A stretch of DNA of 64,000 nt from Notospermus geniculatus (Eukaryota > Nemertea > Pilidiophora > Heteronemertea > Lineidae): positions 160,405 through 224,404 of the forward strand of contig NMRB01000086.1 in assembly GCA_002633025.1 (NCBI GenBank), given 5' to 3'. The notes beneath the pieces are model-generated. The model was not told the origin of the DNA. It did no database searches and was given only the letters and a program-made list of their open reading frames with translations. Below, in pieces: positions 24,434 to 34,430 of this stretch. Each line of letters starts with the position of its first letter. The stretch's first letter is position 1. The position numbers were made by a program, and so were the translations under genes.

Positions 24434-24540
24434 GACTGTCAGAATGGTGCAGTGCTCGCCTACCACTTCTCAAGTCATGGGTTCATCCTTCATTGTCTAC
24501 TGTTGATGAACTGTGTATCAGACCTCTGGTTTCCTTCTGC
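24434..24540 (+). mobile_element. SINE-A copy, partial
   Basis: The head GACTGTCAGAATGGTGCAGT resembles an A box. GTCATGGGTTCATCC (B-box-like) follows, and the copy ends in the family 3' word CTCTGGTTTCCTTCTGC. The middle is shortened relative to the 28053 copy. Confidence 0.7.
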
Positions 24541-24562
24541 TTTGCATGAGATCATATGACAT

Positions 24563-24696
24563 CAGTGCTTCTGCCAGGAATTTTTGTTGAGGGGGGGTAT
24601 AAAGAGAAAATTTGACAAAATTCTTGGTCAAAAACACAAATTTTGACTTTTTAAGGGGGTATACCCCCCACTGTCCCCCCTCTGGCGGAAACACTG
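24563..24696 (+). mobile_element. CAGTG-ended MITE (hAT-like), copy 1, 134 bp
   Basis: Terminal inverted repeats CAGTGCTTCTGCCAG and CTGGCGGAAACACTG bound an interior with G-rich and C-rich blocks and a conserved core (AAATTCTTGGTCAAAAACAC). The exact 5-bp word GACAT flanks both sides (24558-24562, 24697-24701), a probable target-site duplication. The same element lies inverted at 63014-63140. CAGTG ends are common in the hAT superfamily, but hAT usually duplicates 8 bp, so the superfamily call is tentative. Confidence 0.85.
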
Positions 24697-24701
24697 GACA
24701 T

Positions 24702-25261
24702 TGTCCGTGGAGCCAATGATGATGTCACGTTTTGTGCAGACGACAGTTCTATATTTCATTACAAACTCAGGAGTCTTGTCTTGTCGTTGTTTTGTTCATG
24801 TCTTGTGAATCCTGCCACCCTCCCTGCTGCCCACGCCACTTGCCAATTTCTCTCATCCAATCACGAGCAACGAACCTGACCTTGAATCAAACCCACCACA
24901 TCAGGGGTGACATGCACTATTATCACCACCGCACCACCCTGACAACCCGCCTGCCGTTGTATGCGGCGCTAATCATGAATCTCGCCCACTGTTTAATCGG
25001 CGGTAATTCGTTGTGACCGGTCTGACTGGCTATATGAATTATTCTCGGGAATCAGCCGTAGTGTGTCTTCTGATTCATAATGTACGCTAAAACAACACAC
25101 AGTGGTCAGTTTGAGTGTTAGAATTCCCGACATTTCCATTTTGGCGGTGTGGATGACGTTTTTTGCAAGTCGTATGTCAGATCCAAGATGGATGTGTTAG
25201 TTTAGTGGGTGATCTCGAGTCGTCGGCTGGAATAAACACTTGTCCTCTAAGCATGCTGGCC
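24702..25261. other. Unique DNA, possible regulatory block
   Basis: 24950-25090 contains clustered homeodomain-like words among CpGs (GCGCTAATCATGAATC, TTTAATCGGCGGTAATTCG). No repeat or exon is recognised. Confidence 0.3.
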
Positions 25262-25505
25262 TACAGTCTTAACACTACTGGTCACAAATAGTCTCCTGTT
25301 TGGTGCTACGATGCTATATTCTCCAGCCTAACAGTACTCGCCACAAGTAGTCCCCTCTTTGGACATATACAAGCTTTTTCGGCCCTGCAACTCCATACTC
25401 TCCATTCTAACAGCGCTGATCACAAGTATCCCCCTCTGAGGTCATGCAACCTTTTGCCCCCTGATTCCATGCTCTCCACCATAACAATACCAGTCACAAG
25501 TAATC
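25262..25505. repeat. Degenerate tandem repeat, four units of 59-84 bp
   Basis: TAACACTACTGGTCACAA and its variants occur at 25270, 25329, 25408 and 25492, each followed by AGT-CCCCTCTTTGG-like sequence and CTCTCCA-type words. Unequal spacing indicates an old array. Confidence 0.65.
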
Positions 25506-26864
25506 GGGGAAAAGTCCACCAGTCACCTCACCCTGATCAAACAAGTGTACGCTACATATCCGTGGGATATTTCTGCCTGCATGCCCTGAATACGACTTAC
25601 GATACGGTCCACGTGTTCAATGGGTATCAAATCTCAGATTTCGCATCTAAAAAAACCGTACGAACCGCATGTAATGCAGGATGTAATACGGGGCAATCAC
25701 ATAATGGACAAACCTAAAACATTATCACCCTCCTACGTCTTGTAATATACCAAAGTGCCCTCGGTACAATTAGTGAGATGGGCAGTCGGAGTAAAATCAT
25801 CTTGGCGGATAATGTACGGATATATGACTCCGGACACTAGCGATGATATATCGCATGTGTACACGGTGTTCTGCGTAAAGACGTCATTATTCTTCTGCAT
25901 GATATCCTAGATGAATAAATTCTGTGAATCCATTCTTTGGTGTTGCTTAGATAAGAAGGGAATGGCACTAAGTACGTTTCATCCTTGATGCATTTTACCT
26001 ACAGTGGTGGTCACATGTCCAATACCCCTATCGAGTGCCCTTTGTTATGTAGTACATGTACATTTCAGTGTTTTGTACATGTACTGTTGAAAGTGCCTGT
26101 GTGAATGGGGACGATAGCACACTGCCTCAATAGGTGTCACTAGTAGTTAAAACTATTGAAATGAAACTGACATCCCGGTCCTGATCAATTTCCCACACAA
26201 AAGGCGTCCATTGTATAGGACCGGGTTTCGGTGTGCTGCCCTCTATCGTAGCTAGGATCCCCATTTCATTGCAGTCATGCTCAGAGCACTAGTGCCTATT
26301 GTACAACCTGAAAATGACCAATCATCAATAAAAGAAATCGACATTGTCATGTACCTCTGACACCATCCTCATTCGGCACTCCTGTGGTGAAAAGCAGCAT
26401 CTCCACTTGTGAGCAAAGGGAGCACAGTCACTTGAAAGAACAGCTCCATCATGTACTTCAAGTACACTGTAGTGTAGAGTGTGGCTGTTAGTTCAATCAG
26501 TCATACCCCACTGGTTATTAGTGAAAAACTGCCTTTTACTATTGGAGATCAAGCACTATCTTTTATGGTTTCTTTGAATTTGATTCATGACCTTTGATAC
26601 TAAGTGATAGGAACAAACCAGCCATGTATGTTGAGGGTACCGCATGCTATAATGGGCCTCAGTCAATACCAATTGATGTGACCGCAAGTGATAAGTGCAA
26701 TCGCTGGCAAAAGCTTGACTGGACAGCTGGCGATGTGCAAACACGGTGCTGCGAGGCTAATGTGATAATGCCGGGACTACATCCTGCTCGCCGACGCTGT
26801 GGTGTAACAGGTCAGGGTTTCTTCCTGTTGTTTGTCAGCCGCAGTTCCGCCGTGGCCTAGGTCT
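25506..26864. other. Unique non-coding DNA
   Basis: A GTACATGTAC inverted pair at about 26053-26096 could form a small hairpin. No exon or repeat family recognised. Confidence 0.4.
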
Positions 26865-27035
26865 CTGATATTTGGCATATAGGTACCCCTTTGTTGCTCA
26901 TTCTGGGTGTAGATTGTTGTTGAGTAATCTAGGGGTACCATATTTAGTGTACAGGTACATCCTTGTACTGTTGCATGTGGATATGAAGGCGAAATCTAGG
27001 GTCCTAATATTTTGTGTATAGGTACCTCAAAATTT
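26865..27035. repeat. Degenerate ~70-bp repeat, likely Helitron-like core remnant
   Basis: ATATTTGGCATATAGGTACCCC, ATATTTAGTGTACAGGTAC and ATATTTTGTGTATAGGTACC follow each other at 65-75-bp intervals, with AATCTAGGGG before each. Related words occur at 28028 (ATATTTGGAACATAGGTACC) and inside the AGCTCACC element (29058, TACATATGTACCCC). This suggests a worn tandem core of the same element type. Confidence 0.5.
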
Positions 27036-27188
27036 CAAATGTCTTTTGTATACTCCTAGTCAAAACAGAGACAAATGTCAAGCCTGATTTCAGAAACCTT
27101 TCTGCTGGGAGACAATTCCTGTTGTGATATATCGAACAAACAACTTCAAGCTAGAGTGCTTCAGAACCGCTCTTTGAAGACACCTGTA

Positions 27189-27333
27189 CCAGGAGGACAC
27201 ATCTCTATTAAGGACACCAAGTTTCAGTCCTGAATTGGCAATATCCATTCAATCTGACCTCTGTAATCAGGTCACCTCTCACTAAAAGGACAGCATTGTC
27301 CCCAAAGGTGTCCTTAATAGAGAGGTTCCACTG
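27189..27333. mobile_element. Tc1/mariner-like MITE, 145 bp
   Basis: The right end GGTGTCCTTAATAGAGAGG continues to TTCCACTG|TA; the left end TA|CCAGGAGGACACATCTC continues to TATTAAGGACACC. The inner 18 bp of the arms match inverted, and TA lies at both borders. A related worn fragment (CCTCCCTATAGCGGACACC) is at about 28898-28920. No transposase. Confidence 0.7.
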
Positions 27334-27646
27334 TACTCAAACCTACTCAGTGTGACTATTGCCTGCCACTATACCCAATGAATCAGCCAAATCACTGCTG
27401 CTATGTCCATTACTCCCTAGCGACCGGACATGATTACAACAATTAGTACCATCAAAAGGGTTCATTCCCTCGACAGGGCCACCGAGGGTCCGCCGGTGTT
27501 TGCAGCTGAGTGTTAACAGTGGTGTAAATATCATTGATATGAGCGGTGGTGTATTATTGTCGGCGGTCGGCAAATTTGTTTGGTCATTTTATCGCCGATG
27601 AAAATTGATGAGTTTTTGGGTCAAATTGATGGAGAAGCCGGGACCT

Positions 27647-27756
27647 GGGGACAAGGTTGACGTCTTTTACTCTCGGTTCTTGATGGTTCAAGTGGGCACT
27701 AGGGGACAAGGTTGACTTGTCTCGGCCTCGGTTCTCGATAGTTCACGGGTGTGCGA
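27647..27756. repeat. 55-bp direct repeat, two copies
   Basis: GGGGACAAGGTTGAC starts at 27647 and 27702, each followed by a form of CTCGGTTCT and GATGGTTCA or GATAGTTCA. Confidence 0.75.
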
Positions 27757-28052
27757 GGATCTCCAAGGAATTTTTTTCTCTGAACCAATAGTACCTGTTG
27801 CTGACTAGTGTAACCCAATTAGAAGCACTATCATTGGTTAATAGGTGGGAATTCTTGTAATTCTAGGTCATTATTCCAATGATCACAATAATAACATGTT
27901 AAATGATGCTTTATTACATATAATTCCCAACTCTGACTTCGTTACTTGTGAAAAACAGTCAAAATGACCATTTGATTCAGTTTTCAAGTCATCATCTTGA
28001 TTTATTTGAAATCAATATAGATTACAATATTTGGAACATAGGTACCCCTACA

Positions 28053-28200
28053 CTGTCAGACTCAGAGTGGTGCAGTGCGAACATCGGTTCCTGTCACCTC
28101 TGAGGTCCTAGGTTCGATCCTCAACTGGGCCTGCTCTTCATGTGATAGAAAGGGCAACTCTCTTTGATAGTGCGGTTTTCCCGGTGGTTTCCTCCTGCTG
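28053..28200 (+). mobile_element. SINE-A, full-length copy
   Basis: This copy shows the family layout: head AGAGTGGTGCAGTGCG (A-box-like), the word CACCTCTGAGGTCCTAGG with B box GGTTCGATCC, then TTCATGTGATAGAAAGGGC, and a 3' end TTTTCCCGGTGGTTTCCTCC. The two tRNA promoter boxes support origin from a tRNA. About 148 bp. Confidence 0.87.
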
Positions 28201-28271
28201 TGAATTAAATTCTTCAGTGGTGTCTACAGAGCTAATAATGCCTTATTTGGTACTTGGGTCTCGAGTCAGTC

Positions 28272-28640
28272 TTGTCAATTTCACTGGTATATATTGCCAA
28301 TATCATGACTTTTGCAAGTCCCATTTGCCTTCACGTGCCATTTCTGCATATATTTTACAAACTCCATGGAGTTCAAACTCATACATCAGCAAAGAATGTC
28401 ACCATCGTCTCCAACTAGTTGCTTGAGCAAGTTGGAGGGGTCATGCAACGACACCGTGATAAACAACAAGATTGTCAATTTCACTGATATATATTCCCAA
28501 TATCACGACACTCGCAAATCCCATTTACTTTACGTGCCATTTCTGCACGTATATTACAAACTCGGTGGATTTCCAACCCCCTGTGTCAAGGAATGTCACC
28601 GTAGCTTCAACTGGTTGGCAAGACGGTATTAACTGCCAGG
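28272..28640 (+). repeat. 200-bp tandem duplication, two copies
   Basis: TTGTCAATTTCACTGGTATA at 28272 recurs at 28472 (TTGTCAATTTCACTGATATA), followed by parallel sequence over about 165 bp, including ACGTGCCATTTCTGCA and GAATGTCACC. Divergence is considerable. It lies just downstream of SINE-A. Confidence 0.82.
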
Positions 28641-28944
28641 ATAGCATGTGATGGATTACCGCAATAACTTTTATTTTAAGCGACCTTTGTTACCAGTTGC
28701 GTTGCCCTTTCAGTCTCCTTTGATGCTGGAAGATTAAAAATATTGATTTCATTATGGCTCATTTGAACTTCTGCGATAAATAACGTAGAATGCCTTTCAT
28801 AGTATTCAATGTGCAGAAGAATTTATGTGCATAGGATCACAAATTTTCTTAGTCTCTCCTCTATTTGTGTTCAGTCGGTGTCATTAAATGTCTAAACCTC
28901 CCTATAGCGGACACCTCTGCCACAGGGACACAATGCTGGCAGAT
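28641..28944. other. AT-rich unique DNA with a mariner-end fragment
   Basis: Contains the worn CCTCCCTATAGCGGACACC fragment near 28898 and otherwise nothing recognised. Confidence 0.35.
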
Positions 28945-29180
28945 TTTTAGCTCACCTGGTGAGCTCGTATCATGGTGTAGTGTCATTCATCCATTTGTGT
29001 CCGTCATTGTCCGTTAGCAGTGTACATTACATAACTGGCTGGGTTATTGACCTGAAACTTTGTACATATGTACCCCTAGGTCAGATGGCTTTAGACACCA
29101 AGTTTCAGTCTGATCTGATTCTTGGCTTGGCCACTAGGTGGCCAAAACTGAAACACAAAAAGTGTGACAACTCCTGAATT
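28945..29180 (+). mobile_element. Helitron-like element, AGCTCACC family, 5' portion
   Basis: Starts with the palindrome AGCTCACCTGGTGAGCT at 28949-28965, preceded by T's. A TCCGTCATTGTCCGTT stretch follows (a remnant of the tetranucleotide repeat such elements often carry) and then CTGAAACTTTGTACATATGT, a core word seen in related repeats at 26.9 kb. A second start of the same type is at 33341. The 3' end was not located. Confidence 0.5.
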
Positions 29181-29872
29181 AATGGCTGGATCATTTCCAA
29201 TGTTTACTTCATCATTTTCACCTCAATGAAAGTGCCAAATGCATCGGCGCCAAAAAGTACAGAATAATTCACCATTTTGTGCATTGTTAGGCAGGAAACG
29301 TATTAGGAAACCCAACCAGTCAAAGTTGCCAGCATATTTCTTCACCCGCAATAATTTCCCATCGAAGGAAGTTTACCTTCTCGCATATCATCGAGCATGA
29401 AGAAGTCCATCTCAGGTGGAGTTGACTCACAATCTGTTTGCATCAGTACCTTGTTGTATATGTTAATGTACAGGTTATTTTTCACCTTAGGTTGAAACAG
29501 ATGGAGGTGGTGGATTCAAGCTAATGATATCCGAATCTATTGTTCTTTAGCTTACATAAATGTACATGATATTAAGTCATTTAGAGGTGAACATTACTTC
29601 AGTCAGTGCCAGTATAGCCTGCTTTTCTCAACTCCCCATAAAACAGAAAGATATTTAATTTTATCACCAACTTAGGGCGAAATGAAACCCAACTCTGCCC
29701 GCATGACCAATTCCATCATGCCCTGGCGCTACATTCATTCGCATCATTTTCAGTCTTATTTGCATGAAGGGAGAAGGTGAAGCTGGTAAATGTCAGTGCA
29801 CCACCACACCCTCTTATTGCTGGGGGTACTTTCGCATTTCAACCATTTACCATGTTTACTCCAGGGCCAATA
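29181..29872. other. Unique non-coding DNA
   Basis: No repeat or supported exon recognised. Confidence 0.4.
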
Positions 29873-30083
29873 TTTCAACTCATTCATTGTCAATGGCAAA
29901 TTTTTTCATTAAAATTCTACCAAATCCTGAAATCGTCACAGAAACCTTGTCAAATAGGTATTCATTAGAAAGTGCTCACTGAGAGCTTTCCAGTGAATAC
30001 CAATGTGGTGGGTTTCAGGCACCTGCCAAGCTTTTTTCGCATCTTTTTCATCAAAATTCGCATTGGTAGTGAAAGAGTTAAAG
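29873..30083. mobile_element. MITE, family W, full-length copy
   Basis: The left end CAACTCATTCATTGTCAATG and the inverted right end (ACTTTAACTCTTTCACTACC read on minus) match imperfectly over about 35 bp. The interior CCAAATCCTGAAATC, GTATTCATTAGAAAGTG and GAGAGCTTTCCAGTGAATAC recurs at 41341, 41970 and 54206. Non-coding. Confidence 0.72.
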
Positions 30084-30149
30084 TAATTTTGTGTTCCTGA
30101 TGCCTGCCTTCTTTTATTTCATCAGCCTGACTGAGCAATTAACTCATAA

Positions 30150-30185
30150 AATTTTCCTCTTTCCTATATTTTCAGGTAAGTACTT
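30150..30185 (+). promoter_or_regulatory. Candidate recursive splice site
   Basis: A long pyrimidine tract (TTTTCCTCTTTCCTATATTT) leads into TTCAG|GTAAGTA with the AG ending at 30175 and the GT starting at 30176. A branch-point-like CTGAC/TTAACTCA lies 30-45 nt upstream. A consensus acceptor fused to a consensus donor defines a zero-length exon, or ratchet point, by which long introns are removed in steps in flies and vertebrates. The chance rate of the 9-mer CAGGTAAGT behind such a tract is low. Confidence 0.45.
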
Positions 30186-30419
30186 TGCGATTAAGATCAA
30201 AACACAAGTCAAGTGTAAGTTACCACCACTACGCAGATAACGTCATACCGCCAAGTTCCTGCATGCAGGTTTTGCCATTTTCATTGGCGTTGGTTTCTGA
30301 ATAAAAGGAGGTAGAGTTGAACCTCATAATGAACACCGCTTTATCAAGGACATCGTGGTTCAGTGTAAAAAAGCCAACTGTTGGATTTTGTATTGTTCGT
30401 TTCAAAACAATAAAAACCT

Positions 30420-30560
30420 TTGGATCGATGCTGACCAGTTCAAAAAAGATGGAGCAGAGTCACATTGTACAAGTTTCAGAAAAAAATTCATGCAAACTGC
30501 AGTATAATCGTATTTTAGATCGAGGTTGACCGTTTCAAAAAAGATGAAGGGGTGACTCAT
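30420..30560. repeat. 97-bp direct repeat, two degenerate copies
   Basis: GATCGATGCTGACCAGTTC with AAAAAAGATGGAG near 30424 recurs as GATCGAGGTTGACCGTTTC with AAAAAAGATGAAG near 30521. Confidence 0.6.
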
Positions 30561-31667
30561 GCTGATACTAATCCCTGATAGATTCACATTGCGATTTTTA
30601 GGCAATTTGTTCGATTTCTTGATTAACTTTCTGCCGTATGCGGAGAAACTTCCGTTGACCTTTTTTGATAAAAAATCCGATAGGATCGCAGTGAATTCTT
30701 GGGAACCTGTTGATGGTATGAGTCCTAAAAAAACGTTCGGTGAGTCACCGGAAAAGCAAAATGCTGATTTTATCTGACTTCTTTTGGGAATAAATCTGGT
30801 GGCTGTGGCGCCTGCACCCGATAAACGTCAATCATTTTATGAAATATTGTTGTAATCTTTGAATCTAATGCGGCATCAAGGATTTATACGCCTGACGTGA
30901 ATGTTGCGTATTGTGGAAGGTTTTACTCTCAAAACGTTACTTTCATCAGAAGTAGTGAAAAATACCACAATGTTGACTTTCTTTCAATTGTGGCACATGT
31001 TTCGGATCACCTGATTGGTCGGTGGTCATCTCCATCATTTCTGTCAATCAATTCAATTGGTTGCTTTCTCTTTGAACAAGGTACTTCAAACTTGATCTCT
31101 GGATCACTCTCTCGACTGTCTATGATATCATCTTTGATGTAATAGTGAAAGTGTACGCCTCTGTCTTCCCAGTTGGTTCAGCATCCTAAACTTCAGTACC
31201 CCACAGGTCGATCCCCCTGGGTTTCTGGAAGCCTCCTGCCAATGACCACAATTTGACCAATCTTTCCCTCTCCTTCTTTCCACGCCACCGCCACCAGCAC
31301 CACCGCCAGCCTCTGGGTATTGACTCTAGAAGATCGGTGCTGAGCATCAGAAATGGTCCCCACTGGACTTTCTGCTGCAAGACTGACATTTTGCTCACAA
31401 AATGTGGATAAGAATGGAAGAGGTCTGTTTATCATCGGTATATAGTGGAGTGGTTATGTATTGAACTCGAGAAATAGTTTGAATTTTTCTTCACTGAATT
31501 TGAAACTGAAGCAACCACTAGCGTCGGATAGATTTCAACATATCCTGATTCGTTAGCAAGCAGGCGTCGAGAATATCACTGAGTCACTGGTAATTATTTA
31601 TCCCCGGAAAACAAAACGAGGTATTTCAAATGAATTGTTGTCGGCTTTCGAGAGTTTTGCTCACGGC
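30561..31667. other. Unique non-coding DNA
   Basis: No gene or repeat family recognised. A CCACCGCCACCAGCACCACC triplet-like run is at 31282-31308. Confidence 0.4.
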
Positions 31668-31750
31668 TGAGGAGTTGTTTGGTGCAGCGGGTTTCAACTG
31701 CGCCCAATGTGTATGAGGTCCTAGGTTCAAGTCAGCTCTGATTCACATGG
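31668..31750 (+). mobile_element. SINE-A head (plus)
   Basis: TTTGGTGCAGCGGG (A-box-like) and GAGGTCCTAGGTTCAAGTC (B-box-like) match the family head; no 3' end is present. Confidence 0.6.
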
Positions 31751-31823
31751 TGTAGTGGAACCCAGGCCTCCTACATGACAGTCACCTCTGTTTCAACTAG
31801 GCCTACACCACTCATTGGAAACG

Positions 31824-31896
31824 GATCTGACTGGGAATTGAACCTCCACCTCTTCAGTGATAGTCACTTATGTCACCACTACACCACTCTGGCAGC
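31824..31896 (-). mobile_element. SINE-A head (minus)
   Basis: The reversed head (GAATTGAACCTCCACCTC, then CACTACACCACTCTGGCAG) faces the plus-strand head at 31668. The spacer also carries an inverted pair (GGTGTAGTGG / CCTACACCA), so this is a composite inverted pair of about 230 bp. Confidence 0.65.
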
Positions 31897-32709
31897 CCCA
31901 ACTAACACGTACATTACAGAGTACATTTCATGTATTATTTAGCTGGGGATACATTCACATGGCATTTGCCTTTACCCTACTGCCGCCACCATCTGTTACG
32001 GAGAGAGCTGTGTAAACTAATGAATTAAAAAATAATGTAACAATACAAAATCATCACTTATGAAAATTCAAATTCAAATTAATAAAAAATATCATTGTTT
32101 GTCATGCGCGTGATATCTGGATTATATTTCCATGCCTGCATCAAAATTAATTGTTATAATTCAATTCTGGCTGTGTATTTCTGTTGTATTGTTTGAGGGC
32201 GGTAGGCTGACCAGGTGGTGGCCCTGTATCGCTTCACACCTCAGTGAATTTGCATGAAAATTGCCGGCTGAGCAGATACGGATCCAGCCTATTCAATTGT
32301 AACTTTGAAATCGAATTCCTAGTTGGCGTTCTGCTATCTTTTATTTATCAGACCATTCGATCTAAAAGTGCTCATGATGTTGAGACCATGTTTATTAGGC
32401 AGCATACTGAATCACCGTGTCAGGAAGTCCGGCGGGGTATTTTCAAATTTATCTCAAATTCATCTGAAATGTCCTGAATTATAGCAATTCTTCGTGTATT
32501 AATCGCATATTTACCAAATTATCCGAAAAATTACAACTTCTATTGGTCATTGTTGAAATTTACTTATTGCGTTATCATGCCTGACATTCGTCAAAAGTTA
32601 ATTGGTGTTTGCTCGTTAAGACTGGTGTCATCTTGAAAATCTAATTAACTTATTAGTCAATCATATTTTGATTGTTTTTGCCATCTGGCGAATAATTAGA
32701 CGTCATTAT
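31897..32709. other. AT-rich unique DNA, possible regulatory block
   Basis: 31995-32180 and 32470-32700 hold many TAAT/ATTA words (AATTAATAAAAAAT, AAAATTAATTG, GTTAATTGGTG, CTAATTAACTTATTAG). No repeat family or exon recognised. Composition resembles developmental enhancers but proves nothing. Confidence 0.35.
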
Positions 32710-32778
32710 TATACCCCCGCCAACGAGTTGGTGGGGGTATACTGTTTTCAACTCGTCCGTGTGTGCGTGTGTTCGTGC

Positions 32779-32834
32779 GTTCGTTCGTTCGTTCGTTCGT
32801 TCGTTCGTTCGTTCGTTCGTTCGTTCGTTCGTTC
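32779..32834. repeat. (GTTC)n microsatellite
   Basis: About 14 uninterrupted tetranucleotide units inside the Helentron-type element, flanked by GT-rich variants. Frames through it read VRSF repeats, a by-product. Confidence 0.97.
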
Positions 32835-32854
32835 GTGCGTGTGTGCGTTCACCT

Positions 32855-33340
32855 TTCGGTTTCCGCTCATTTAAGGGAGAACGACTGGAGGGATTGCTTT
32901 CGTTTCACCGTGGTACATTCATATTGACCATAGGAAGGTTCCTTTCGAAAATCGGACTCGTAGCGCATCCAATATGGCCGCCGTGGCTGCCGTCTTGATT
33001 TCGGTTTCCGCTCATTTAAGGGAGAACGACTGCAGGGATTGCTTTCATTTTAACATGGTAGATTCCTATTGACCATAGGAAGGTTCCTTTCGAAAATCGG
33101 ACTCATAGCGCATCCATAATATGGCCGCCATGGCTGCCGTGTGGATTTCGGTTTCCGCTCATTTAAGAGAGAACGACTGCAGGGATTACTTTCGTTTTAA
33201 CATGGTAGATTCCTATTGACCATAGGAAGGTTCCTTTAGAAAATCAGACTCCTAGCGCATCCAATATGGCCGCCTTGGCTGCCGTCTTGATTTCGGTTTC
33301 CGCTCAATTTAGGCAAAACGACTGTAGGGATTGCTTTCAT
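32855..33340. repeat. 145-147-bp central tandem repeats, 3.3 copies
   Basis: TTCGGTTTCCGCTCATTTAAG begins at 32855, 33000 and 33147, and a partial fourth at 33292. Each full unit contains GACCATAGGAAGGTTCC, TTTCGAAAATCGGACTC and ATGGCCGCC with GGCTGCCGT. The last unit stops abruptly where TAGCTCACC begins. Confidence 0.95.
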
Positions 33341-33362
33341 TAGCTCACCTGTGGTGAGCTCT
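33341..33362. repeat. AGCTCACC palindrome (second element start)
   Basis: AGCTCACCTGTGGTGAGCT at 33342-33360 matches the start of the element at 28949. It truncates the 145-bp repeat, so a second Helitron-like element probably inserted into, or recombined with, the first. Confidence 0.6.
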
Positions 33363-33873
33363 TACGGTGTACCATTTTCTGTCATTGATCTCCACACACG
33401 TTCTTCAAGTGAAGGTCTTCTCTATAGCCATACATTTACCAACAACCAAAATCAAAATTGCCACACTGCCAGTACAACAACCATATTTCAGAGGTCCAGC
33501 TGGACCAAAAATAAGTGCAGCCAAAACAGGGTCTCGATCAACTGCTGATGGAGTACAACACTCCAAATGACAGATATTCTTGGTCAAAAATAGGAAAAAT
33601 AGTAGCCTGGCAGTGGCTGTATAAAAGGAGCCAACAGAATTTTATTTTACCCATTGGTGAAAGTGGAGCCCTATATTTTTGCAAGGAACCTTTGTGTTAC
33701 TAAAAACCACTCCCTGTGCTCATTCGCCCTTAAATGACATTTCCCCAAAAATTCTCCTGCCCATTTCATTATCACCTGCCATCAATAACAAGTTTTCACC
33801 TGAGCCACGAGGACCGTTATGGCGCCACAGCGGGGGTATAGTTAGTGATTGCTCGCAATCACTGTATGTCTAG

Positions 33874-34283
33874 TTGATATCATGTCTCAAGATGGGTGCA
33901 ATCATAATTTAGGCCCTTATCTCTGTGAAGACATTTCAGGTGATATGATGTTCAAATTCTCAGAAATCATTTTGACCATTTTGGTTTTGTCCATCTTAGA
34001 TGCTGAGTTGAGACTCGAGTGTTTTGTTGGCTTTATAGAGCTTGTGCAAATGATGTCATCACAGAAAGTCCACCATCTTGATGGTCAAATTGACGTCAAA
34101 TGACATCGACCCATGTGGTGTACTTTTTCGTTGGCGTAAGTGGAATGTGTGTGTGATTTCAATCATGATGTGATCTACATTTGGCACACTTTGTCGTTGA
34201 CATCAGCATGGCAGACCGCCGGTCAAAAGTGGCGTCATAATGCACCACTGCACAAGCTCTATTGACAATATGAGTAAATGTAC
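33874..34283. other. Unique non-coding DNA
   Basis: No feature recognised. Confidence 0.35.
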
Positions 34284-34430
34284 AGCAGGAGGAAACCAGA
34301 GTGCCCGGAAAACCTATACTGTAAGAGAGTTGCCCTCTCTATCACATGAAGAAGGGGTCCAGTTGGGGATCGTACCTGGAAACTCAGAGGTGACAGGCGC
34401 TGAATTTTCCACTGCGCCACTCCGACAGCT
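34284..34430 (-). mobile_element. SINE-A, full-length copy (minus)
   Basis: Reads on minus from GAGTGGCGCAGTGG (A box), through CCTGTCACCTCTGAG, a B-box-like GTACGATCC and TTCATGTGATAGAGAGGGC, to the 3' end CACTCTGGTTTCCTCCTGC. Confidence 0.87.

Larger units (their letters stand above)
32710..33873 (+). mobile_element. Helentron-type non-autonomous element (pearl/DINE-1-like)
   Basis: The parts, in order, are: a 5' palindromic end (32710-32741) opening TATACCCCCGC; a (TTCG)n microsatellite; ~145-bp central tandem repeats; a 3' subterminal inverted copy of the 5' word (GCGGGGGTATA, 33830-33840); a perfect 9-bp-stem hairpin (33844-33863); and CTAG six bases later (33870-33873), followed by T. 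This is the described architecture of pearl elements of oysters and DINE-1/HINE elements of Drosophila, which move with Helentron (Helitron-like) replication proteins. No Rep/helicase gene is present. The 33341-33829 part may belong to a nested element. Confidence 0.75.

Noticed and set aside
28053-28200. A tRNA gene (boxes with GGTTCGATCC)
   Set aside because: Same pattern in about ten dispersed copies with a common non-tRNA 3' part, so it is a SINE.
32668-32998. VRSFVRSF frames as protein
   Set aside because: They translate the (GTTC)n microsatellite of the Helentron-type element.
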